From assembly GCF_018362975.1 (NCBI RefSeq), contig NZ_CP074371.1:2294001-2358000 (forward strand): a stretch of 64,000 bases of DNA. Reading direction: 5' to 3'. The notes under the pieces were generated by a model. That model searched no databases. It was not told where the DNA came from and saw nothing but the letters and a program-made list of their open reading frames with translations. The stretch is from Nocardia tengchongensis. Its GTDB lineage: Bacteria; Actinomycetota; Actinomycetes; Mycobacteriales; Mycobacteriaceae. Positions 18,936-27,209 of this stretch are shown in pieces. The position numbers and the translations under genes are program-made. Each line of letters opens with the position of its first letter. Positions within the stretch are counted from its first letter, which is position 1.

Positions 18936-19583
18936 TCAGTGGAACACCACCGTGAGCGCCGTCCGCAGGGAAGCGGCCGCCACCTGGGTCGCGCGCCGGG
19001 AATCCAATGCCACCAGCACGACTCGGTCCGTGCGTCCGCGGGAGCCGTCGGCCCCGGGCACCAGCACCACGGCCGCGTCGGCGGCGAGTAGCCGGGCCGG
19101 GCGGCCGTTGCCCCCGGAGTCCTCGCCCGCCACCAGATCCACCCGGTCGCCGGTGCGCAGGATCTCGGCGACGGCGTTGTCCGCCAAGCGAATCGGGACT
19201 ATGCGGGCATCGGGGGAGTGGGCGGCCACGGCGGCCAGCCGGGGGCCCAGCACCCGGACGTCGGTGATGATCTCGCCCTCGGTCAGCGCCGCGGCGAGGG
19301 TGGCGCCGCGCAGCCGGGCGGCGTCGCGTATCGCGCCCGCGGGCAAGGTCGCGGTCTCACGGGCGGCCGGTCGCACATCGTTGTCGCCGAGCACCTGCCC
19401 CGGTGCCAGCTCCCGCGCGGCCACCAGCACCGGTGTCCGGCCCGCGGCGGGGTCGGCGCGGACCGCCAGGAAGCCCGCCGCGACGAGCAACGCGACCGCC
19501 CCGGCCCGCCGCAGTAGCACCGTGTCCGCCCAGGCCAGGCGGCTACGGAACTCGTGCAGCAGTGCTCGATACGGTCGCGTCAT
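18936..19583 (-). CDS. SAF-domain (RcpC/CpaB-like) membrane-anchored protein
   Basis: The 215-residue protein has a cytoplasmic N-terminus (MTRPYRALLHEFRSRLAWAD), one membrane helix (AGAVALLVAAGFLAV) and an extracytoplasmic SAF domain (TPVLVAARELAPGQVLGDND). It continues with a CpaB/RcpC-like region ending TALTVVFH. In Flp pilus systems such proteins bind periodic carbohydrates, but no other pilus genes are present, so the role is open. It keeps its mycobacterial neighbours (mscL, FmdB). ATG 19583 is chosen; the frame runs further upstream without support. Confidence 0.85.
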   Translation of the reverse strand: MTRPYRALLHEFRSRLAWADTVLLRRAGAVALLVAAGFLAVRADPAAGRTPVLVAARELAPGQVLGDNDVRPAARETATLPAGAIRDAARLRGATLAAALTEGEIITDVRVLGPRLAAVAAHSPDARIVPIRLADNAVAEILRTGDRVDLVAGEDSGGNGRPARLLAADAAVVLVPGADGSRGRTDRVVLVALDSRRATQVAAASLRTALTVVFH

Positions 19584-19683
19584 GGGGGCAGCGTACGGTC
19601 GCCCCGGCACCGAAACGCCCGGGCGGAACCCGGGCTGTGGATAACTCTCGGTATGTGGATGACGAGCTCGTGGAGAGCTCGGA

Positions 19684-19998
19684 TCAGGCGGCGGAGGTGC
19701 TCGAACCGCTGGTCGACGACGAGGTCGAGGTGCTCGGCGCGGCCGAAGCGGACGGAGTGGAGCTGGTTCCGCTGTCCGACGAAGAGGACGACGGCTTGGC
19801 CGGCTCGGCGGAGGTGGAGCCGTTGCGGCTGTCGGTGCGGTAGAAGCCGCTGCCCTTGAAGACGATGCCGACGGAGTTGAACAGCTTGCGCAGCTTCCCG
19901 TTGCAGCGGTCACACGTGGTCAGTGCGTCTTCGGAGAAGGACTGCACGATGTCGAACTTGTTGTCGCACTCGGTGCATGCATACGAGTAAGTAGGCAT
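19684..19998 (-). CDS. FmdB-family zinc-ribbon protein (Ruc-like)
   Basis: The 104-residue protein opens MPTYSYACTECDNKFDIVQ with a four-cysteine zinc ribbon (CTEC and CDRC) and the FmdB motif FKGSGFYRTD. It is followed by a long serine/threonine-rich disordered tail. It is the orthologue by position of M. tuberculosis Rv0991c, reported as a redox-regulated chaperone (Ruc) whose cysteines lose zinc on oxidation. That function is inferred here from family and synteny. Confidence 0.9.
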   Translation of the reverse strand: MPTYSYACTECDNKFDIVQSFSEDALTTCDRCNGKLRKLFNSVGIVFKGSGFYRTDSRNGSTSAEPAKPSSSSSDSGTSSTPSASAAPSTSTSSSTSGSSTSAA

Positions 19999-20068
19999 CG
20001 GGAAACCTCCACGCTCTTCGTCGAATTAGCACTCTACAGCTGGCAGTGCCAACGCTGCCAATCGGGTG

Positions 20069-20695
20069 TCAATTCCCGGCCCGATCTTCGAGCCGTCGCA
20101 GCCCGCCCAACGGGGTCAGTGCCCACCCCATTCGATGGTCGTGCGACTCCTCCGGCAAACGGTCCACGAGTTCCTCGTCGCGCACCACCGCGATCAATCG
20201 CGCATCGGCGCGAGACGCGCTCAAACTCCGATCGTAATAACCGGCTCCGCGTCCCAATCGGACCCCGCGCCGATCCACCGCCAGGGCCGGCACCAGAATC
20301 GCCGCGGCCATCGCGATCCCATTCACGACCGGGTCGCCTATCGGTTCGCGCAGCCCGAACCGGCCGCGCCGTAAGCCCTCCGGCCCGGTGTACTCGGCCC
20401 ATTCCAGGGGACCCGGCTCGCCGGTGACCGGGAGCAGCACTCGCGCCCCACCCGCCCGCAACGCGTCGAGCAGGGCGAGTGAACCGGGCTCACCGCCGAC
20501 GGGCACATAGGCGCACACCCACGTCGTCCCGTCGGCCGTCCCAGCCGCCTGCCCGGGCTCGGCGGCCGCTGCCACCAGCTCGCCCGCGGCCGCGGCGAGG
20601 GCGGTCGCCTCGCACTCGCGGACCTCGGCGGGCAGGGCCTTGCGGCGCGCGAGGATGTCCGCGCGCCACGCCGTCTTGTTCCGTTCGTCCGTCAC
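20069..20695 (-). CDS. 5-formyltetrahydrofolate cyclo-ligase
   Basis: The 208-residue enzyme converts 5-formyl-THF to 5,10-methenyl-THF with ATP. It shows the family pattern: N-terminal basic helix (KTAWRADILARRKAL), the substrate-region VCAYVPVGGEPGS, and the C-terminal signature DRRGVRLGRGAGYYDRSL that binds ATP. It lies between the FmdB gene and galU (across the divergent region), as in mycobacteria (Rv0992c). Confidence 0.93.
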   Translation of the reverse strand: MTDERNKTAWRADILARRKALPAEVRECEATALAAAAGELVAAAAEPGQAAGTADGTTWVCAYVPVGGEPGSLALLDALRAGGARVLLPVTGEPGPLEWAEYTGPEGLRRGRFGLREPIGDPVVNGIAMAAAILVPALAVDRRGVRLGRGAGYYDRSLSASRADARLIAVVRDEELVDRLPEESHDHRMGWALTPLGGLRRLEDRAGN

Positions 20696-20720
20696 GCTCC
20701 CACCCTAGGACGGCCGGGTT

Positions 20721-22376
20721 TCAGCGATCCGAGCGTGGCCGGGTGAGGGTGAAGGTGTCGACGGCCTTCAGTTCACTGGTCGGCCCGGTCAGGGCGTAGT
20801 AGGTGCCTTTGATGGTGGTGTTCCCGCCGGGGGTGCCGGGGTCGACGTCGAAAGCACAGAAACCGTACGGGTGTTCGGCATCCTTGAAGGCCGACCAGGG
20901 CGCGTCCTCGAGCACATAGACCGGGGTCTTCTTGCCGGTGGCCGGGTCCGGCGCGCCCACGGCGGTGATGACCCGGCACTTGTCGCCGGGGAAGAACAGC
21001 TGATTGGACGGCGCGGAGGTGCCGCCGCCCCCGATCACCAGGTGCACGGTGCCCTTGCCGGTGTCGACGACGTCCTTGCGGGTGTCGCCGGGCTTGGGGG
21101 TCAGCGTCTCCGATCCGGTCACGCCGCGCACGGGATGTGAACGCTCGTAATGGTGTTCGTGCCCGCACAGCACCAGATCGACCTGGTACTTGTCGAACAG
21201 CGGCAGCCAGTCCTGGCGGATGCCCAGGTCGGCGCCGTTGAACTTGTCGGCCGAGGAGATGGCGACCTGGTGCATGAACACCACCACCCAGTCGATGCCC
21301 CGGTCGGCGCGGGCTTTCGCGAGTTCGCTCTCCAGCCAGCGTTTCTGGGCGCCGCCGGAGTAGCCCTTGACGTAGCTGTTGCCGCCGTCCTGCAGGCAGA
21401 TGTCGTCGTTGGCGACGGCGATCACGCGCATGCCGCCGACGGTGAAGGAGTACCAGAGGCCCTTGGCGTGGTCCTCGGCGCCGGCGTCGGGGACGGTGAA
21501 ATAGGTCTGGAACGCCGCATAGCCGATGTCGCCGTTGCCGAGTTCGTTCTCGTGGTTGCCGGGCGCGGGCATCCAGGGCCGGTAGCGGGCGGAGCGAGAG
21601 TTGTTGGCCCACCAGTCGTTCCAGGTGCGGATGCGGTCGGTGGCGATATTGGCGTAGCAGAGGTCGCCGTTGACCAGGTTGAACAGCGGGGCCAGCGATT
21701 CGACCGCGGAGGTGACGTCCCCGGCGTACTGGGAGCCGAGGTTGTCGTTGACGGCCTTGCCGTCGACGATCTTGCCGACGGTCGGGGTGCCCTGGTCGCC
21801 GAAGCTGGTGAACCGGAACTCGGCGCGGCCCGCGGGTGCGGTGCGGATGGTGCCGAGTTCCGGCGGTGCGCCGTCGTGCCCGGCGGCGTAGACGTAGTCG
21901 GTGTCGGGGGACAGTCCGGTGAGGCGGGCGTGGTGGGCCTGGATCTCGATGCCGGACTTGGCATCCCGGTAGGTGCGGGTCTGCGCGGTCACCGTGGTCC
22001 CGAATCCGGCGTCGGCGGTGCCGTAGCGGACGGTGGGCGCGGTGACCGAGCCGGTGGTGTGCCAGGTGACGACGACCTCGCGGGCGGCGTCGGACCCGAA
22101 TTGCAGGTGCAGTCCGGAGACCCGGGGCGCGGCGGCGCGGTCGGGGGAGACGACGAGTTCGGCGGAGCGGGGCCAGGCGGTCGCGGTCGATCCGGTGTTC
22201 CGCAGCGCGACCGCGCCGCCCGCGCCGGCGGCGAGTCCGGCCAGGCCCGCGACCACGGAGGCGCCGAACAAGCGGCGGCGGCTGAGCCGGTTGGTTGCGT
22301 CGGGGGAGCTCGCGGCGGGCGCGGCGGGCTGGTCCGGCGTGGAATCGGAGTTGTGGGAATCCTCACCATCGGTCAT
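20721..22376 (-). CDS. Tat-exported purple acid phosphatase-like metallophosphoesterase
   Basis: The 551-residue protein has a twin-arginine signal (LSRRRLFGASVVAGLAGLAA), a fibronectin-like purple acid phosphatase N-domain (GLHLQFGSDAAREVVVTWHT) and a calcineurin-like phosphoesterase core. The core carries the metal motifs FGDQG, NGDLCYAN, PGNHENE, MHQ and GHEHHYER. It probably hydrolyses phosphate esters outside the membrane. It is an addition to the otherwise mycobacteria-like block, placed between the cyclo-ligase and galU and transcribed away from galU. Confidence 0.93.
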   Translation of the reverse strand: MTDGEDSHNSDSTPDQPAAPAASSPDATNRLSRRRLFGASVVAGLAGLAAGAGGAVALRNTGSTATAWPRSAELVVSPDRAAAPRVSGLHLQFGSDAAREVVVTWHTTGSVTAPTVRYGTADAGFGTTVTAQTRTYRDAKSGIEIQAHHARLTGLSPDTDYVYAAGHDGAPPELGTIRTAPAGRAEFRFTSFGDQGTPTVGKIVDGKAVNDNLGSQYAGDVTSAVESLAPLFNLVNGDLCYANIATDRIRTWNDWWANNSRSARYRPWMPAPGNHENELGNGDIGYAAFQTYFTVPDAGAEDHAKGLWYSFTVGGMRVIAVANDDICLQDGGNSYVKGYSGGAQKRWLESELAKARADRGIDWVVVFMHQVAISSADKFNGADLGIRQDWLPLFDKYQVDLVLCGHEHHYERSHPVRGVTGSETLTPKPGDTRKDVVDTGKGTVHLVIGGGGTSAPSNQLFFPGDKCRVITAVGAPDPATGKKTPVYVLEDAPWSAFKDAEHPYGFCAFDVDPGTPGGNTTIKGTYYALTGPTSELKAVDTFTLTRPRSDR

Positions 22377-22576
22377 GGGTGTCAGTCAACAACCGCTGGG
22401 TACGAGGGAGGTCACAGTGCGGCGAACGCCAAATGAAAAGATCGGGTCGGTCGGTGGGAATGGCCCCGCTCCGGCGTTCGGTGCGCTCGCGCCGCCCCCG
22501 CCCCTTAGGCTCTCGGGGATATCGAGGCGGCCACGAGCCGCTCTCGGGCATGTGACGGATGGATAGGGTGAAATTC

Positions 22577-23515
22577 ATGACAGCGAATGGCGGCGGAACC
22601 GAGTCGTGCTTCCGCACCGCGGTGGTTCCCGCGGCGGGGCTCGGCACCAGGTTCCTGCCCGCGACCAAGACGGTCCCCAAGGAGTTGCTGCCGGTGGTCG
22701 ACACCCCGGGCATCGAATTGGTCGCCGCCGAGGCCGCGGAGTCCGGCGCCAATCGGCTGGTGATCGTGACCTCGCCCGGAAAAGACGGCGTGGTCGCGCA
22801 TTTCGTCGAGGACCTGGTGCTGGAGAGCACCCTCGCCGAGCGCGGCAAGTTCCATCTGCTGGAGAAGGTGCGCAAGGCCCCCGCCCTGCTCGACGTCACC
22901 TCGGTGGTGCAGGAGGAGCCGTTGGGCCTGGGTCACGCGGTGGCGCAGGCGGAATCGGTGCTCGACGCGGACGAGACCGCGATCGCGGTGCTGCTGCCCG
23001 ATGACCTGGTGCTGCCCGGTGGCGTGCTGGAGCTGATGGCCGACGTGCGCAACACCTACGGCGGTTCGGTGCTGTGCGCCATCGACGTGCCGAAGGAAGA
23101 GGTCAGCGCCTACGGCGTCTTCGACGTCGAGGAGCTGCCCGACAGCCCGTGCGACGTGCTCAAGGTGCGCGGCATGGTGGAGAAGCCGGCCGTCCACGAG
23201 GCGCCGTCGACCTTCACCGCGGCCGGGCGATACCTGTTGGACCGCGCCATCTTCGACGCGCTGCGCCGCATCACGCCCGGTGCGGGCGGCGAATTGCAGC
23301 TGACCGACGCGATCGCGTTGCTGATCGCCGAGGGCCACCCGGTTCATGTCGTGGTCCATCGTGGGTCGCGGCACGATCTGGGCAACCCGGGCGGTTATCT
23401 TCGTGCTGCGGTCGATTTCGCTCTGGAACGCGAGGAATACGGTCCCGCCCTGCGCGAGTGGCTCGAGCACCGGCTCGGTCCGGACTGGAATCCGCAGCTG
23501 ACCACATGCGAATGA
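22577..23515 (+). CDS. galU: UTP-glucose-1-phosphate uridylyltransferase
   Basis: The 312-residue enzyme makes UDP-glucose. It contains the nucleotidyl-transferase motif PAAGLGTRFLPATKTVPKE, substrate motif VVDTPGIE, EEPLGLGHAV, and the metal-binding GRYLLDRAIFD / RHDLGNPGGY regions. ATG 22577 (MTANGGGTESCF) is preferred over ATG 22559 because AGGGTG precedes it at good spacing. Together with moeA/glp, rimJ and glpR it forms a co-directional block matching Rv0993-Rv0996. Confidence 0.95.
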   Translation: MTANGGGTESCFRTAVVPAAGLGTRFLPATKTVPKELLPVVDTPGIELVAAEAAESGANRLVIVTSPGKDGVVAHFVEDLVLESTLAERGKFHLLEKVRKAPALLDVTSVVQEEPLGLGHAVAQAESVLDADETAIAVLLPDDLVLPGGVLELMADVRNTYGGSVLCAIDVPKEEVSAYGVFDVEELPDSPCDVLKVRGMVEKPAVHEAPSTFTAAGRYLLDRAIFDALRRITPGAGGELQLTDAIALLIAEGHPVHVVVHRGSRHDLGNPGGYLRAAVDFALEREEYGPALREWLEHRLGPDWNPQLTTCE

Positions 23516-23548
23516 GGCGACGAGCAGGCGCGACAACGGAAGGGCGGC

Positions 23549-24808
23549 ATGCGCTCGGTTGAGGATCAGCAGATCAAGGTGACCGCAGCGGCCGTGGCCC
23601 CACGGCCCGTCCGGGTCGCGATCAGCGAGGCACAGGGACTGCTGTGCGCCGAGGACGTGGTGACCGAGCGCCCGCTGCCGGGCTTCGATCAGGCCGCCAT
23701 CGACGGATACGCCGTGCGCAGTGTGGATGTGGCCGGTGCCGGCGCGAATATCCGTGACGAGGACGGCAATTCGGTGCACCTGAGCCTGCCGGTGGTGGGT
23801 GAGGTGGCGGCCGGTTCGCGTCAGCCGATCCGTCTGCAGCCCCGCCAGACCGTGCGGGTGGACACCGGTGCGCCGCTGCCGACGCTGGCCGACGCGGTGC
23901 TGCCGCTGGAGAACACCGACGGCGGCCGCGCCCGGGTGAAGGTCTACGAGGCGGTCCGCTCGGGTGACTACGTGCGCCGCATCGGTGACGACGTGCAGCC
24001 CGGTGATCTGGCCGTGCGCGCGGGCACCATCATCGGTCCCGCGCAGGTGGGCCTGCTGGCCGCGGTCGGCAAGGACAAGGTGCTGGTGCATCCGCGGCCC
24101 CGGTTGTCGGTGCTGTCGGTGGGCGGCGAGCTGGTCGACATCGATCGCACGCCGGGACCGGGCCAGGTCTACGACGTGAACTCCTACGCCTTGGCCGCCG
24201 CCGCGCGCGACGCGGGCGCGGACGTGAACCGGGTCGGCATCGTGAGCGCCGATCCGAAGCGGCTGCGAGATGTGGTGGAGGGCCAGCTGGTTCGCTCCGA
24301 GGTGGTGGTGATCGCGGGCGCGGTCGGCGGCTGGGCCTCCGAGCAGGTGCGTGAGGCCCTGGAGGGCCTGGGCGAGCTGGAGATCACCCGGGTGGCGATG
24401 CATCCGGGTTCGGTGCAGGGTTTCGGCCTGCTGGGTCGCGACGAGGTGCCGACCTTCCTGCTGCCCTCGAATCCGGTTGGCGCGCTGGTGGTCTTCGAGG
24501 TCATGGTGAGGCCGTTGATCCGGATCGCGCTGGGCCGCCGCCATCCCATGCGGCGGATGGTGCGGGCGCGCACGATCCTGCCGATCGCTTCGATTCCGGG
24601 CCGCCGCGGCTATCTGCGCGCGCAGCTCATGCGTGACGAGCAGACCGGTGACTATCTGGTGCAGCCGTTGGGCGGCCCGAACGGCGCGTCCTCGCACCTG
24701 CTGGCGACCATGGCGGAGGCCAACAGCCTCATCGTCGTCGATCCCGACGTCACCGAGGTGCGTACCGGTGACGAGGTGCAGGTTGCGTTCCTTTCGCAGC
24801 GTGGGTGA
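23549..24808 (+). CDS. glp: MoeA/gephyrin-like protein Glp
   Basis: The 419-residue protein has the MoeA domain order: the N-terminal LPGFDQAAIDGYAVRSVDV motif, a small beta domain, the central MoaB-like molybdotransferase fold (LSVLSVGGELVDIDRTPGPG, NPVGALVVFEV) and a C-terminal beta domain. In Corynebacterium the orthologue next to glpR acts as Glp, a gephyrin-like partner of FtsZ that links division to the envelope receptor GlpR. In M. tuberculosis the gene here is called moeA1. The GlpR gene two positions downstream supports the division role, although cofactor synthesis cannot be ruled out. Confidence 0.9.
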   Translation: MRSVEDQQIKVTAAAVAPRPVRVAISEAQGLLCAEDVVTERPLPGFDQAAIDGYAVRSVDVAGAGANIRDEDGNSVHLSLPVVGEVAAGSRQPIRLQPRQTVRVDTGAPLPTLADAVLPLENTDGGRARVKVYEAVRSGDYVRRIGDDVQPGDLAVRAGTIIGPAQVGLLAAVGKDKVLVHPRPRLSVLSVGGELVDIDRTPGPGQVYDVNSYALAAAARDAGADVNRVGIVSADPKRLRDVVEGQLVRSEVVVIAGAVGGWASEQVREALEGLGELEITRVAMHPGSVQGFGLLGRDEVPTFLLPSNPVGALVVFEVMVRPLIRIALGRRHPMRRMVRARTILPIASIPGRRGYLRAQLMRDEQTGDYLVQPLGGPNGASSHLLATMAEANSLIVVDPDVTEVRTGDEVQVAFLSQRG

Positions 24809-24845
24809 GGCCCGACATGTGCGGTCAGGGCACGAAGGAGGCAGC

Positions 24846-25541
24846 TTGCGTAACCACGCAGGGCCCCCGGACATGGCGAGTGGGTACAGCGTGAATGTCT
24901 TCCGTACGGCTCAGCATCCGGGCTGGCCTGCGCATCTGGGGCCGGTCCGGGTCGCCGCGGGCACGGTCACGTTGCGGCCGATCCGGTTGCGTGACGCCTC
25001 GGCGTGGGGCCGGATCCGGGTCCGGGACAAGGACTATCTGGAGAAGTGGGAGCCGACCGGGCGCGGACCGTGGGAGGCGCGCAACCATTCGAGCAATTGG
25101 CCCGCGCTGTGGTCGGCGTTGAAGGCCGAGGCTCGGCGTGGCGCGATGATTCCGTTCGTCATCGAGGTGGACGGCGTGTTCAGCGGGCAGTTGACGGTGG
25201 GCAATATCGTGCGGGGCGCACTGCGTTCGGCGTGGATCGGTTACTGGGTGTCGAGCGAGCTGGCCGGGCAGGGGGTGGCCACCGCGGCGCTGGCGCTGGG
25301 TCTGGATCACTGCTTCGGTGAGGTCGGGCTGCATCGGGTGGAGGCCACGGTGCGTCCGGAAAACCTTGCCAGTCAGGCGGTTCTGCGCAATGTCGGGTTC
25401 CGTGAGGAGGGCATGCTGCAGCGCTACCTGGACGTGGACGGTGCGTGGCGGGATCATCTGCTGGTCGGGATGACCGTGGAAGAGGTCTCGGGGACCGTGG
25501 TGGACAGGCTGATTCGCGCGGGGCGCGCCACCAAAGCCTGA
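24846..25541 (+). CDS. rimJ: GNAT acetyltransferase, RimJ-like
   Basis: The 231-residue protein is a GNAT N-acetyltransferase: VTLRPIRLRDASAWGRIRVR at the start of the fold, an acetyl-CoA loop region around SSELAGQGVATAALALGLDH, and the RimJ-type VEATVRPENLASQAVLRNVGF. TTG 24846 is chosen because an AAGGAGG site ends four bases before it; ATG 24873 is an alternative. RimJ acetylates ribosomal protein S5 in E. coli; the actinobacterial substrate is unknown. It lies between glp and glpR, as in mycobacteria. Confidence 0.88.
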   Translation: MRNHAGPPDMASGYSVNVFRTAQHPGWPAHLGPVRVAAGTVTLRPIRLRDASAWGRIRVRDKDYLEKWEPTGRGPWEARNHSSNWPALWSALKAEARRGAMIPFVIEVDGVFSGQLTVGNIVRGALRSAWIGYWVSSELAGQGVATAALALGLDHCFGEVGLHRVEATVRPENLASQAVLRNVGFREEGMLQRYLDVDGAWRDHLLVGMTVEEVSGTVVDRLIRAGRATKA

Positions 25542-25725
25542 TAACTCGCTGAGCGCGGCGTGTAGAAGTTTTCGCGACCGAAACCGTGTGACTAGTGTTG
25601 CGTGTGTGGTCGGCGCGCCTGAGGGGAATGCCTGGGGTGTGGAATTAACCTACGCACGTCGGTGGTGCGTCTGTTTTCCGATCAGAAGGGACAGACAACA
25701 GGGCGGGACGGAGGTGTAAGGGCCA

Positions 25726-26859
25726 ATGCCGAATTCGATCTTGTGGATCGGCTTGGTGGTGCTCTGGGTTTTCGTGCTCTTCCCGATGCTGGCCAATCGC
25801 CATCCCCGCATCCGGCAGCACACCGACGCCGCCCTCTCGACACGAGTGTTGCATCGCGGTGGTGCCAAGCGAAGCACCAGGAAAGGTCCGGCGACCGGAC
25901 ATGACACCGACCCGGACTACGTGCCGGTTCGCAGAAAGCTTCACCCGAGCGAGGATCCGGAGGATCGGATGACCAGATCGGACGACAGCCCCGCTGCACC
26001 GGACGTGAAGGAAGTCGGCACCGAGGACCGGGCAACCATCGCCGAACCCGAGGCCATCACCGCCGCCGCGGAGCCGCCCGATACCGCCTCCGCCGACATC
26101 GTCGCGGCGAGCGTCGAAACCCAGGAGCCGGAGCAGGCTTCGGCCGGCACCGAAGACGAGGACCGGGAGGCGAACACCGCCGCCGAATCCGAGCCCGCCG
26201 CAGCGGAATCCGAGACCGACCCCGAAACCGCCACGGACGAACCCGAATCCGAGACCGCCGAGACCGAGGACGCGCCCGAGCCGCGCAAGCGGGTCTCCCG
26301 CGCGCCCGCCCTGCGCGCGCCGGAGCCGGAACCCGAATCCGAATCCGACGACGAGGACGAGGATTTCGTGCCCTCCCGGCGCGGCCGGGGCGGATTCGAC
26401 CCCGAGGCCGACGCCGTCGCCCGTGCGGCCCGCTACACCTTCCGGCAGCGCGCCGTGCTCGGCCTGGTGCTGGCCGTGCTGCTGTTCGCGGCCTCCGGCC
26501 TGGCCATCTCCTCGATCCTGTGGTGGCTGTCGGCGCTGTCCGGCACCGTGCTGGTGGCCTATCTGGCCTACCTACGCAAGCAGGTACGCGTCGAGGAGGA
26601 CATCCGCCGCCGCCGCGCCGCCCGCGCGAACCGAAAGCTCACCGAGTCCGACGAGGACGCCGAGGAGCAGCGCCACACCCACGAACGCCCCCGCCCGGAC
26701 CGCGACCAGACCCGCACCCAGCTCCGCCGCTCCGTCCTGGTCGAATCCGACGACGAGGACCCGTTCTTCGAGCACCTCGACCTCTTCGACGCCGCCGAGG
26801 CCCGTGCCACCCGCCAGCGCGCCACCAGCGCCCGCGAACGCCGCGCCGTAGGCGAATAA
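25726..26859 (+). CDS. glpR: Membrane receptor GlpR (SepX-like division protein)
   Basis: The 377-residue protein has an N-terminal helix (ILWIGLVVLWVFVLFPMLAN) followed by RHPRIRQHTDAALSTRVLHR, the conserved start of GlpR/SepX. A long acidic disordered segment (residues ~75-215) follows, then two close membrane helices (LGLVLAVLLFAASGLAISSI and a second) and a charged cytoplasmic tail. In Corynebacterium GlpR binds Glp at the septum; in Streptomyces SepX stabilises FtsZ rings. The Glp gene is two positions upstream. A strong terminator follows. Confidence 0.88.
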   Translation: MPNSILWIGLVVLWVFVLFPMLANRHPRIRQHTDAALSTRVLHRGGAKRSTRKGPATGHDTDPDYVPVRRKLHPSEDPEDRMTRSDDSPAAPDVKEVGTEDRATIAEPEAITAAAEPPDTASADIVAASVETQEPEQASAGTEDEDREANTAAESEPAAAESETDPETATDEPESETAETEDAPEPRKRVSRAPALRAPEPEPESESDDEDEDFVPSRRGRGGFDPEADAVARAARYTFRQRAVLGLVLAVLLFAASGLAISSILWWLSALSGTVLVAYLAYLRKQVRVEEDIRRRRAARANRKLTESDEDAEEQRHTHERPRPDRDQTRTQLRRSVLVESDDEDPFFEHLDLFDAAEARATRQRATSARERRAVGE

Positions 26860-26871
26860 CCCCGGACCTAC

Positions 26872-26909
26872 CGAGAGGGGCTCCCCGAGCAATCGGGGAG
26901 CCCCTCTCG
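26872..26909 (+). terminator. Terminator after glpR
   Basis: A perfect 17-bp stem (26872-26888 with 26893-26909) with a four-base loop, 13 bases after the glpR stop. It is among the strongest hairpins in the window. Confidence 0.9.
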
Positions 26910-26931
26910 CATTCCGGGACCGGACCGGATG

Positions 26932-26997
26932 CAGCGGGCGCGTGGATCGGGCCCAGCGGGCGCGTGGATCGGGCCCAGCGGGCGCGTGGATCGGGCC
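26932..26997. repeat. Three 22-bp tandem repeats in intergenic DNA
   Basis: Three identical 22-base units beginning CAGCGGGCGCG lie between glpR and the ParB-like gene. The 26860-27209 interval otherwise holds two hairpins, a short GGGGC-GAA-GCCCC stem near 27095 and a TTCACC/GGTGAA inverted repeat at 27125-27141. No coding pattern is seen. Confidence 0.85.
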
Positions 26998-27160
26998 GTA
27001 GGGCGCTCTGAGAGCTTGTTGGGGGTGTAGAGCGGGCCCTGCGAGCTCTTGGGTGTGTGTGGGTCAACACTCCAAAGCGTTGCCGGGGGTTCTGGGGCGA
27101 AGCCCCTGAGAGCCACGAGAGTTGTTCACCCACTTGGTGAATAGGCTTTCCCTATTACAG

Positions 27161-27192
27161 CGAAAGGGCTCGCCTTTCGGCGAGCCCTTTCG
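27161..27192 (-). terminator. Terminator after the ParA/ParB-like operon
   Basis: A perfect 14-bp stem (27161-27174 with 27179-27192) and TTTC loop, 18 bases past the minus-strand stop at 27210. Confidence 0.88.
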
Positions 27193-27209
27193 GCGGGTGC
27201 TGTCGCGAG

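Noticed and set aside
22505..24874. Minus-strand 789-codon frame across galU and glp
   Set aside because: Shadow of two well-recognised enzymes; composition is low-complexity His/Gln/Arg.
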